A DNA stretch of 64,000 nt from Natrinema amylolyticus_A (GTDB lineage Archaea > Halobacteriota > Halobacteria > Halobacteriales > Natrialbaceae), in NCBI RefSeq assembly GCF_042678045.1, contig NZ_JBHUDI010000005.1, positions 248,001-312,000 of the forward strand, read 5' to 3'. The notes beneath the pieces were generated by a model. That model ran no database searches. It worked only from the letters and a program-made list of their open reading frames with translations, and was not told where the DNA came from. Positions 53,055 to 60,410 of the stretch are shown here, piece after piece (position 1 is the first letter of the stretch; every line of letters starts with the position of its first letter). Both the position numbers and the translations under genes were made by a program.

Positions 53055-54221
53055 ATGGCTAACGTACGTGTCGCTGGAACAGGGTTGACGCCGTTCGGGA
53101 ACAGTCCCGAGCGGACCGGACGGGACCTCTTCGCCGAAGCGAGCATCGAGGCCTTCGAGGACAGCGATGTGCCTCGAGACGACGTCGAGGGCGTCCTCTA
53201 CGGCAACTTCATGGGTGAAATCGCCGAACACCAGGGCCATCAGGGGCCACTGATGGCCGAAGCCGCGGGTGTCCAGGCACCCGCGACGCGGTTCGAGTCC
53301 GCGTGTGCCTCGAGCGGCGCTGCGGTCCGCGAAGCGGTCAAACGGATCCGAACCGGCGAGAACGACGTGCTCCTCGTCGGCGGCGCAGAGCGGATGACGA
53401 ATCTCGGCACCGCGGGCGCGACGGAGGCGCTTGCGATCGCCGCGGACGACCTCTGGGAGGTGCGCGCTGGAACGACCTTCCCCGGCGCGTACGCGCTGAT
53501 GGCCCAGGCTTACTTCGACGCGTTCGGCGGCGACCGCGAGGACCTGGCCCACATCGCCGTCAAGAACCACGCCAACGCACTGGACAACGAGAAGGCCCAG
53601 TACCAGCGTGCGATCGAGGTCGACGACGTTCTCGAGGCCCCGCCGGTCTCGGAGCCGCTCGGTCTCTACGACGCCTGTCCGATCTCAGACGGTGCATCCG
53701 CACTCGTGCTCACCAGCGAGGACTACGCCGCCGAGCACGACCTCGAGGCTCCCGTCGCGATCACGGGCACCGGTCAGGGCGGCGATCGGATGGCACTCCA
53801 CGACCGGGAACACCTCGCGCGCTCGCCGGCCGCCCGCGAAGCCGCCGGGGAAGCCTACGTCGACGCCGACATCGACGCCGGCGACGTGGACGTCGCGGAG
53901 GTCCACGACTGCTTTACGATCGCCGAAGTGCTGGCGCTCGAGGCGCTCGATCTCGAGCCGATCGGTGAGGGGATCTCGGCAGCCCGCGACGGGCGAACGA
54001 CCGCAGACGGCGAGTTGCCGGTCAACCTCTCGGGCGGGCTGAAAGCCAAGGGGCACCCGGTTGGCGCGACCGGGGCGTCCCAGATCGCCGAGATCACGAT
54101 GCTACTCGCGGGCACGCATCCGAACAGCGACCACGTCGCGGATGCGACGACCGGCATCACCCACAACGCGGGTGGCACGGTTGCGAGTGCGATGGTGCAC
54201 GTCCTGGAGGTGGTCGCATGA
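53055..54221 (+). CDS. SCP2-type thiolase (acetyl-CoA C-acetyltransferase family)
   Basis: A 388-residue thiolase. Cys84 in ESACASSGAA is the acyl-binding cysteine. VHDCFTIAEV (about 280-289) and KGHPVGATGASQ are the NEAF-like and GHP motifs. The C-terminal motif is THNAGGTVAS, lacking the second cysteine, as in SCP2/archaeal thiolases. It condenses or cleaves acyl-CoA. Archaeal thiolases of this type work with a DUF35 protein, encoded here just downstream, and often with HMG-CoA synthase, which is not adjacent. The TGA overlaps the ATG of a mini-ORF. Confidence 0.9.
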   Translation: MANVRVAGTGLTPFGNSPERTGRDLFAEASIEAFEDSDVPRDDVEGVLYGNFMGEIAEHQGHQGPLMAEAAGVQAPATRFESACASSGAAVREAVKRIRTGENDVLLVGGAERMTNLGTAGATEALAIAADDLWEVRAGTTFPGAYALMAQAYFDAFGGDREDLAHIAVKNHANALDNEKAQYQRAIEVDDVLEAPPVSEPLGLYDACPISDGASALVLTSEDYAAEHDLEAPVAITGTGQGGDRMALHDREHLARSPAAREAAGEAYVDADIDAGDVDVAEVHDCFTIAEVLALEALDLEPIGEGISAARDGRTTADGELPVNLSGGLKAKGHPVGATGASQIAEITMLLAGTHPNSDHVADATTGITHNAGGTVASAMVHVLEVVA

Positions 54222-54280
54222 ACGAACGAAGTGACGTGAGTGCGATGACGCCAGCGCGCACGCTGGAGGTGGTTGCATGA
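54218..54280 (+). CDS. Coupled 20-codon mini-ORF 1
   Basis: It starts in the ATGA of the thiolase stop and encodes MNERSDVSAMTPART plus five more residues, ending LEVVA like the thiolase itself. Its TGA overlaps mini-ORF 2. It may be a translated relay or a by-product of the duplication. Confidence 0.35.
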   Translation: MNERSDVSAMTPARTLEVVA

Positions 54281-54339
54281 ACGAACGAAGTGACGTGAGT
54301 GCGATGACGCCAGCGCGCACGCTGGAGGTGGTTGCATGA
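54277..54339 (+). CDS. Coupled 20-codon mini-ORF 2
   Basis: It has the same 20 codons as mini-ORF 1 and its TGA overlaps the ATG of the DUF35 gene. The overlaps keep ribosome coupling from thiolase to DUF35 in spite of the inserted DNA. Confidence 0.35.
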   Translation: MNERSDVSAMTPARTLEVVA

Positions 54340-54728
54340 ACGATCCCGACGATGTCGCGGATGCCGGCTTCGACGAGTGGCTCGACGCCGCCGAAACCGG
54401 CGACGCCTACTGTCTCGAGTGTGCCAACGGCCACGGCTCCCTGCCGCCGCGGCGGGTCTGTCCCGACTGTGGCGCGACCGATCTCGAGCGGGTTGACCTG
54501 CCGGAAACCGGTGAGATCGAGACGTTCACCATCACGCACGTTCCGACACCGGCCTTCGAGCAGGATGCCCCCTACGCGACGGCGATCGCGAACTTCGGTC
54601 CCGTCCGAATTACGGGCCAGGTCGTCGGCGTCGATCCCGCGGCCGTCGACACCGGACTCGAAGTCGAACTCGAGATCACGGTCTCCGAGACGACCGGCGA
54701 GCGCGTGATCGGATTCCGGCCAGTATAG
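54336..54728 (+). CDS. DUF35 zinc-ribbon/OB-fold protein (thiolase partner)
   Basis: A 130-residue acyl-CoA-associated protein. A zinc ribbon with CLECANGHG and VCPDCG (residues ~23-47) is followed by an OB fold containing TFTITHVPTPAFEQDAPYA, IANFGPVRITGQVVG and the closing VIGFRPV. Archaeal DUF35 proteins bridge thiolase and HMG-CoA synthase and pass the CoA ester between them. Its coupling to the thiolase gene fits. Confidence 0.9.
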   Translation: MNDPDDVADAGFDEWLDAAETGDAYCLECANGHGSLPPRRVCPDCGATDLERVDLPETGEIETFTITHVPTPAFEQDAPYATAIANFGPVRITGQVVGVDPAAVDTGLEVELEITVSETTGERVIGFRPV

Positions 54729-55044
54729 GCTGCCCCGCCGCTTTTGACGGCCGGATACGAACACTGACAGGTATTTTAGGTGGGAAACCCCGCGGGAATC
54801 GACACGATCTGCTTCGTCACGGACGAGAGCCCGCAGGGGTCTCCGCGTGGTAGCCCAGTGCATCTACAACGTCGCCATTCCGAGCAGCCCGACCCCCACT
54901 GCCGGCCGACCCGTGTTGCTATCCGGACACAGGTGTTGGATCTGACATGGCTGTTCGCCGTAGGATGCGTCTCGTGGTCGCCACTAGTGGAGGATAACCG
55001 AGAGCCAGCGTCGCTACCGTCTCTCGAGCACACCCCGAGGGAAA
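54729..55044. other. 316-bp intergenic region without a recognisable gene
   Basis: It lies between convergent genes. The minus strand has a 29-codon frame ending VGLLGMATL, which recalls the end of a membrane protein, but there is no convincing start or upstream domain. Otherwise I see nothing in it. Confidence 0.45.
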
Positions 55045-55983
55045 TCAATCGTTTGCGTCGACGGGTGCAAGTTCCGCGCGCAGATACTCGACGAATTCGG
55101 CGGGATGTTCGGCATGGGGCAACTGCGTCGCGTAGTCGATGACGACCAGATCGAGTGCGGCTGCCTCCGCGAGGTCGCGGCCGTCCCGAAGCGGCACGAG
55201 GCCCGCATCGCGGCCCCAGACGAGCGTGGTCGGCGTCTCGAGGGCGGCCAGTTCGGTCGCGAGGTCGAAGTCGGGATCGAGGGTCCCTGCGGCGAAGGAA
55301 GCGGGGGCGTATCGTGCGCCAGGCTGGTGGGCGCTGTCCCAGGCGTACTGGACCTCCTCGGGATCGATCCGGTCGGCGTCGTAGTAGCCGTCACGGTTGT
55401 AGAAGTAGCGGATCGACGGTTTGCTCGCCAGCAGGTTATAGAGCGTCGTGCCGACGATCGGCGTCCGAAGCAGGGTTCGGACCCACGGCCGCTCGGGTGC
55501 CGTCTCGTCGGTCGGACAGATCAACACCAGCCGCTCGAAGTCGGTCTCGTCGGCGGCGTCGACCGCGAACGCGCCGGTCAACGATGAGGCGACGACGATC
55601 GGTGTGTCGGTGACGTCGGCCGCGAAGTCGCGGACGAACTCGGCGTAGAGCGACGACGAGTAGACCAGCGGCGGCCGTTCCGAGCGACCGAAGCCGGGGA
55701 GGTCGACCGCGTAGACGTGATAGTCCTCTGCCAGTCGCTCGACGATTGGTGCGAACTCGTGGCTGCTCGCGCCCGCGTAGATTCCATGGCACAAGAGCAT
55801 GTCCGGATCGGTCGGATCGCCGGCGACGGTGTAGGTCGTCTCGATCCCCCGCCAGCGATAGGTGCGTTCGATGCCGACCAGCGGGTTTGCGAGGTCGCCG
55901 GCGCGCCGTTTCAGGAGGCGATTCCCGAGGACGGCCCCACCGATGGTTCCGAGAGTTGCACCGAGGACTGTTCGGGCTTTCAT
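55045..55983 (-). CDS. Alpha/beta hydrolase
   Basis: A 312-residue protein from the ATG at 55983 (MKARTVLGATLGTIGG, a possible membrane-anchoring start); the longer in-frame extension upstream is not protein-like. Core features are LLCHGIYAGASSHEF (oxyanion loop), VDLPGFGRSERP, the nucleophile strand VVASSLTGAFA, and a late Asp (WGRDAGLVPL) and His (LPHAEHP). The elbow reads A-S-S-L-T-G and not G-x-S-x-G, so the nucleophile is probably the second Ser in a relaxed elbow. The substrate is unknown. Confidence 0.8.
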   Translation of the reverse strand: MKARTVLGATLGTIGGAVLGNRLLKRRAGDLANPLVGIERTYRWRGIETTYTVAGDPTDPDMLLCHGIYAGASSHEFAPIVERLAEDYHVYAVDLPGFGRSERPPLVYSSSLYAEFVRDFAADVTDTPIVVASSLTGAFAVDAADETDFERLVLICPTDETAPERPWVRTLLRTPIVGTTLYNLLASKPSIRYFYNRDGYYDADRIDPEEVQYAWDSAHQPGARYAPASFAAGTLDPDFDLATELAALETPTTLVWGRDAGLVPLRDGRDLAEAAALDLVVIDYATQLPHAEHPAEFVEYLRAELAPVDAND

Positions 55984-56101
55984 ACGGACGTGTAGGAAGG
56001 CAACGGCCTTAGGCCTCGGGTTCGGGGACACCGTCTGCCTGCAAAAACCGGTCCCGCTGTCACCGAGCGTGCCCGAATCGCTGTGGTCGCTCGGCTCGAG
56101 T

Positions 56102-56187
56102 CTATAGTAACAACTGAAACGATTCACACACCGATCGCATAGCCCTCGTGCGATCGGGTGTACAGTGACGTTCAGTGGCTACTATAG
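56102..56187. repeat. 86-bp imperfect palindrome, MITE-like
   Basis: Left arm 56102-56139, loop 56140-56148, right arm 56149-56187. The outer 17 bases pair at 15 positions (CTATAGTA at one end, TACTATAG at the other), and the inner ends GATCGCA/TGCGATC pair perfectly. It lies two bases beyond the meaB stop, between meaB and the hydrolase gene. It differs from the 82-bp family in sequence. Confidence 0.8.
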
Positions 56188-56189
56188 GA

Positions 56190-57290
56190 CTACTCGTTCG
56201 CGTCGTCCGTGTCGGTCGCCATGTTCTCGACGCAGGCCTCGACGGGTGCGAGCACGTCGGTCGCGATCGTGTAGGGATCGGTCTCACCCTGTCGGACGCC
56301 CTCGGCGAGGTCGTCGATCCCGCCGCTGTCGGCGAGTTCGTCCTCGAGTAAAGCGTGGACGTCCTCGCGCAGCAGCGTCCGGATCTCTTCGGCGTAGCGC
56401 TGGCGGACCTTCTCGGCGTGGGTTCCGGAGTCGACGAGGTAGGACCGGTGGTTCGCGAGCTCGTCGATGAAGGTGTCGACGCCGGTTCCCTTCGTGGCAA
56501 TCGTTTCGACGATCGGCGGGGTCCAGCTGTCGGCGTCGTCCTCGGCACTGTCCTCGTCGGCATCGCCCCAACTCGAGCCGTCGCCACCCATCGCACCGAC
56601 GCCGTGGTGGCCACCGCTGCCAGCGGGGCCGCTTTCCTCGCCGAGGTGGACCATCTCACGTAGTTCCTGGACGGTCCGATCCGCGCCCTCGCGGTCGGCC
56701 TTGTTGACGACGAAGACATCGGCGATCTCCAAGATTCCGGCTTTCAGCGTCTGGATGTCGTCGCCCGAGCCCGGCGGGACGAGCACGGCCACGGTGTCGG
56801 CGGTCCGGACGATGTCGATCTCGTTTTGGCCGGCGCCGACGGTCTCGATGATGATCTTGTCCTTGCCGAAGGCGTCCATCGCCTTGACGGCGTCTGCCGT
56901 CGCCGTCGAGAGCCCGCCGAGAGTGCCGCGGGCGCTCATCGACCGGACGAAGACGTCCATGTCGCCGACGGTCGACGCCATCCGGATGCGGTCGCCCAGC
57001 ACGGCGCCGCCGGTAAACGGCGAGGAAGGATCGATCGCGATGACGCCGACTGTTTCGCCGCGGTCGCGGTAGGCCTCGGCGAGCTTGTCGACCAGCGTCG
57101 ACTTACCCGCGCCCGGCGAGCCGGTGATGCCGATCACGTCGGCGTTGCCGGTGTGAGCGTACAGCTCCGAGACGAGGTCGCGATAGCCCGGCGACCGGTT
57201 CTCGATCTTCGAGATGACCCGAGCGAGTGCGCGGTGTTCACCCGCAAGCAGGTCCTCGAGCAGCGCCTGATCGTCGGGATCCATCGTCAT
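56190..57290 (-). CDS. meaB: Methylmalonyl-CoA mutase-associated GTPase MeaB
   Basis: A 366-residue G3E-type GTPase that guards adenosylcobalamin loading of methylmalonyl-CoA mutase. Walker A is GITGSPGAGKST (54-65), IETVGAGQNEIDI carries the G3-like motif and VNKAD (196-200) is G4. Residues ~217-256 are a Gly/His then Asp/Ser-rich insertion (SGGHHGVGAMGGDGSSWGDA) not present in bacterial MeaB. It overlaps the B12-binding subunit gene by 4 bases. Confidence 0.9.
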   Translation of the reverse strand: MTMDPDDQALLEDLLAGEHRALARVISKIENRSPGYRDLVSELYAHTGNADVIGITGSPGAGKSTLVDKLAEAYRDRGETVGVIAIDPSSPFTGGAVLGDRIRMASTVGDMDVFVRSMSARGTLGGLSTATADAVKAMDAFGKDKIIIETVGAGQNEIDIVRTADTVAVLVPPGSGDDIQTLKAGILEIADVFVVNKADREGADRTVQELREMVHLGEESGPAGSGGHHGVGAMGGDGSSWGDADEDSAEDDADSWTPPIVETIATKGTGVDTFIDELANHRSYLVDSGTHAEKVRQRYAEEIRTLLREDVHALLEDELADSGGIDDLAEGVRQGETDPYTIATDVLAPVEACVENMATDTDDANE

Positions 57291-57703
57291 CGCTCCGGCG
57301 CGTTCTCGCGGACGAACTCGATGGTCTCCTCGATCGAGGTCCCGGGGCCGAAGATCGCCGCGACGCCCTCGTCTTTGAGTCCCTCGCGGTCCTCGTCGGG
57401 GATGACGCCGCCGGCGAGGACGAGCGTGTCATCTTTCGCGCCGTACTCCTCGAGTCCGTTCATGATCTTGGGGACGAGCGTGTCGTGGGCACCCGAGAGG
57501 ATGGAGATGCCGAGGACGTCGACGTCTTCCTGGACGGCCGCCTGAACGATTTCCTCGGGGGATTTGTGCAGTCCGGAATAGATGACCTCGAAGCCGGCGT
57601 CACGGAACGCGCGTGCGATGACGTGTGCCCCGCGGTCGTGACCGTCGAGGCCGACTTTGGCGACGAGACACCGAATCGACTCCGCTTCCTGTTCGCTGCT
57701 CAT
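57287..57703 (-). CDS. Methylmalonyl-CoA mutase, cobalamin-binding subunit
   Basis: A 138-residue B12-binding domain encoded alone, as in archaeal mutases whose catalytic subunit is separate. The base-off motif DGHDRG (21-26) holds the cobalt-ligating His; SILSGAH and GGVIPDED complete the site. The large subunit is not in this window. It is joined to meaB by an ATGA-type overlap. Confidence 0.9.
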   Translation of the reverse strand: MSSEQEAESIRCLVAKVGLDGHDRGAHVIARAFRDAGFEVIYSGLHKSPEEIVQAAVQEDVDVLGISILSGAHDTLVPKIMNGLEEYGAKDDTLVLAGGVIPDEDREGLKDEGVAAIFGPGTSIEETIEFVRENAPER

Positions 57704-57917
57704 ACCATCCTCTTTCCGAGCCCACTGTTTGACTTTAACGGAAAATTGTTTCCATCCGCCGGCCCAGCGACGAGGTTCCGGCCGCGTGCGAATCAGCGAT
57801 CATTGATCGGCTGGTCGTTGACACTCTGACTGTCATGTCTCCCAAAACTGGACCGAACCAAAGGCTAAAGAGCGAAACGACCGAACATTCCAGTAATGAC
57901 TATCGTTCGTCTGCTGC

Positions 57918-57922
57918 GGAGG
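57918..57922 (+). promoter_or_regulatory. Ribosome binding site deciding the HD-domain gene start
   Basis: GGAGG lies 8 bases before a GTG at 57931. No comparable site precedes the in-frame ATG at 57835, so the GTG is preferred. Confidence 0.6.
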
Positions 57923-57930
57923 GATCTATC

Positions 57931-58605
57931 GTGGGTGTCGAGATAAAGGAAACCAGGGTGACCGACGCCGAGTTCGAGGAGATGAAAGGATTCGTCTTCG
58001 AGTATCTCGCAGCCAGCGTCGAGAAAGAAGACGAAGGCGGGCGGATGCGCTGGTACCCGTGGCACTCCGCCGAGTACCGCCACAACCACATCCTCAACGT
58101 GGTCGACCTCGCGACGGAAATCGCCGACGGCGAGGGCGCAGACATCGACGTCACCCGCGTCGCCGCCCTCTTTCACGACGTCGCCAAACTCGAGACCGAC
58201 CAGGAACTCCACGCCGAGGCCGGCGCTCGCGTCGCCCGTGAGTACCTCGAGTCCCACGGCGAGTATCCCGACTCGTTCATCCAGCAGGTGTGTCGCGCCA
58301 TCGAACACCACTCCTATCAGGGCGATCTGACCGACCTCCCGCTCGAGACCCAGTGTCTCATCGAGGCCGACTTACTCGACAAGGTCGGCGCGAACGGCAC
58401 CGCCCTCATGTTGTTACGGATGGGCTATGAGGCCCGCACGCACATGGACAGCGACGAGATGGTCGAGCGCGTCTTAGAGCGCGGCTACGACGCCGCTTCG
58501 CGGGTCCAGAGCGACACCGCAGAGAGCATCGCCCACCAGCGCCTGAAACGCGTCAAGTGGTTCAGCGAGTGGCTCGAAGACGAGATCGCGGCGCTGGGCG
58601 AGTAA
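57931..58605 (+). CDS. HD-domain phosphohydrolase
   Basis: A 224-residue protein from the GTG at 57931. The metal ligands of the HD fold are in YRHNHILNVV (His), LFHDVAKLE (His-Asp) and IEADLLDKVGANG (Asp), with IEHHSYQGD in between. Such proteins hydrolyse nucleotides or small phosphate esters. An alternative ATG at 57835 would add 32 polar residues that look untranslated. A TATA-like GGCTAAAGAG (57861-57870) would place the transcript start between the two, which again favours the GTG. Confidence 0.8.
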   Translation: MGVEIKETRVTDAEFEEMKGFVFEYLAASVEKEDEGGRMRWYPWHSAEYRHNHILNVVDLATEIADGEGADIDVTRVAALFHDVAKLETDQELHAEAGARVAREYLESHGEYPDSFIQQVCRAIEHHSYQGDLTDLPLETQCLIEADLLDKVGANGTALMLLRMGYEARTHMDSDEMVERVLERGYDAASRVQSDTAESIAHQRLKRVKWFSEWLEDEIAALGE

Positions 58606-58724
58606 CCGTCGCTCGTCGACGGGATCGGCCAGCCGAGACGGGATTCTTCCGAGACGAAAGCGTTCGGAGCAGCGACTGGTGCGGTCGCCGCGTCAGTTGT
58701 AGCTGAGGCACCGAATTCAATCGC

Positions 58725-59402
58725 TCATACGACCCCGAGTCCCATCGCGAGAAAGAGTAGGCCAAACCCGACGAGGACGACGGCGCTCAGCGCGGCGACG
58801 GCGGGTGCAAAGGCGTCGATGCGGCGGCCCGCCGCGACCAGCGCCGCCGGATAGGCGACGATCCAGCACGCGATGCCGGCGAAGAAGCCGACCAACAGCG
58901 CCGGCGATCCCGTCTGAACGACCAGTGATCCCGCGAGCGCGCTCCCAACCGCCGGGGCGTGTGCGAGGACGTCGAGCGTCCCGGGCTCGAGCAGGCCGAC
59001 GCCGACGGTGAGCCAGAAGCTGATCTGGTAGGGGTTGGTCAGCGAGAGTGCGAAGGTCTTGCGAAATCCCGAGGTGGCGGCTTCGGCGGCGTCGGTAAAC
59101 GACGTGGCGGCTCTGGCCTCGTCGATCGCGCCGACGGCGAAGTACAACATGAGACAGCCGCCGGCGACGTACAGCGCGGGGCGAAGCCCCGACAGGCGGT
59201 CGATGATGGCGACGACGCCGGCCAGCGTGAGGACGAAAAAGACCGCGTCCGCGAGCATGGCTCCGAGGCCGGCCCGGAAGCCGGCTACCCAGCCGCGGAC
59301 GACGCTCTCCTCGGCGATGATGGCGTTCATGGGCCCTGGTGGGGCTGCCAGCGCGAGTCCGAAGACGACGCCAGCCAGTGCAGTGACGATGAGCGAAGCC
59401 AT
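58725..59402 (-). CDS. LysE/RhtB family exporter
   Basis: A 225-residue membrane protein with six helices. The family signature is GLALAAPPGPMNAIIAEESV near residue 12-31, and SLTNPYQISFWLTVG is the conserved NP segment in the middle. These proteins export amino acids or related metabolites. The ATG at 59402 is preferred, because the 36 residues upstream of it in frame are basic and unlike a membrane protein. Confidence 0.88.
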   Translation of the reverse strand: MASLIVTALAGVVFGLALAAPPGPMNAIIAEESVVRGWVAGFRAGLGAMLADAVFFVLTLAGVVAIIDRLSGLRPALYVAGGCLMLYFAVGAIDEARAATSFTDAAEAATSGFRKTFALSLTNPYQISFWLTVGVGLLEPGTLDVLAHAPAVGSALAGSLVVQTGSPALLVGFFAGIACWIVAYPAALVAAGRRIDAFAPAVAALSAVVLVGFGLLFLAMGLGVV

Positions 59403-59732
59403 GCGTCTCGGTCGCGAGTGGGTGATACAGCGCCAAAAGCGCAGCGAACGCCCTGGGCCGATCGCAGTTCCGATCGACTGGCCGTTCGGACGTCGTGAAC
59501 GGCGGTACACACCGGTCGTGTACCCACAGCTACGAGGCCAATGCGCGGGTTACGCAGGACGTGGCTCGTCCGGTGGGCAGCAGTAGATGTCGGTCGACCG
59601 AACGCGATGAACATTAATTTCATCGTGTAGTTCGACTCGCAAACCAGTGACTGCTTACTCACTGACGCCGATACACTCCCGTATGGCGACCCATCGGTGT
59701 CGATCGCGTTCCACCTGGACAGTGAGACTGCC

Positions 59733-60350
59733 ATGAGACGCAGAGAGATCGTGGCCGGAATCGGCAGTATCGGCGCCCTCGCCGGCGCAGGAGGCCTCCT
59801 CCTGGGGGACGTTCCATCGTTCGGAGGCGACACCGCCGACGCGGACGACGGCGGTGACGACGATGGGCCGGTCACCGTCGAGACGATCGACGCGCGGGGA
59901 AGCGACGCCGGGACGCTGTCCGTCCCCAACGGCGACGTCATGATCGTCGAACTCTTCGTCACGGGGTGTGGCAACTGCCAGGCCCAGATGCCAAACCTCG
60001 CCGAGGCACACGCGCGACTCGCCCCAGACCATGGCGACGAGCTGACGTTTCTGGGGGCAACCTACCAGTCAGCCGAGAGCAAGCCGCCGGCCGAGCTTCG
60101 AGACTGGTGGCGCGGCCACGGCGGGAACTGGCCCGTCGGCTACGATCCGACGGGTGATATCGCGTCCCAGTACGGCATCGTCGGCTACCCCGTGACCGTC
60201 GTTATCGATGGGGATGGCGAGAAACGCTGGGAAAAGCTCGGCATCACGTCGCCGGCAGAGATCGTCGACGCAGTCGAGCCGGTCCTCGAAACGAGCGGCG
60301 ACGGGGATACGAACGCGTCGACCGGCACAAACGAATCGGAATCCGCCTGA
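59733..60350 (+). CDS. Exported TlpA-like thioredoxin-fold protein
   Basis: A 205-residue protein. The start MRRREIVAG is followed by a hydrophobic stretch ending in GGLLLGD, a Tat-like or uncleaved anchor. After an acidic linker, the thioredoxin fold begins at VTVETID; its active site is VTGCGNCQAQMP (CxxC: Cys-Gly-Asn-Cys), and the cis-Pro is in GIVGYPVTVVID. The C-terminal ~20 residues are Thr/Asn/Glu-rich. It is likely to act outside the membrane in thiol-disulfide exchange. The GTG at 59697 is an alternative start. Confidence 0.85.
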   Translation: MRRREIVAGIGSIGALAGAGGLLLGDVPSFGGDTADADDGGDDDGPVTVETIDARGSDAGTLSVPNGDVMIVELFVTGCGNCQAQMPNLAEAHARLAPDHGDELTFLGATYQSAESKPPAELRDWWRGHGGNWPVGYDPTGDIASQYGIVGYPVTVVIDGDGEKRWEKLGITSPAEIVDAVEPVLETSGDGDTNASTGTNESESA

Positions 60351-60410
60351 ACGGCGGTCCAGGATAGCACGTTCCGGGCAAGCGATCCAGCCCACAGTGT
60401 TCGCGGACAG

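Larger units (their letters stand above)
54204..54343 (+). repeat. 59-bp tandem duplication between thiolase and DUF35 genes
   Basis: The unit beginning at ATGAACGAACGAAG repeats exactly with a period of 59 (ATG at 54218, 54277 and 54336; the third copy keeps only ATGAACGA). The unit's right end, CTGGAGGTGGTTGC, also matches the 3' end of the thiolase gene (54204-54217, one mismatch), so it seems derived from that end. Each copy carries its own GGAGG about eight bases before an ATGA. Confidence 0.9.

Noticed and set aside
53055..54221. Thiolase inactivated because the second catalytic cysteine is missing
   Set aside because: SCP2-type and archaeal thiolases naturally have an NxGG-type motif there; the nucleophile Cys84, HDCF and GHP motifs are intact.
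54729..55044. Decayed membrane-protein gene ending VGLLGMATL on the minus strand
   Set aside because: Only about 29 codons are open and there is no start or transmembrane domain to support it.
57835..57930. ATG at 57835 as the start of the HD-domain gene
   Set aside because: No ribosome binding site precedes it and the added residues are polar and unconserved-looking; GGAGG before the GTG at 57931 is better.
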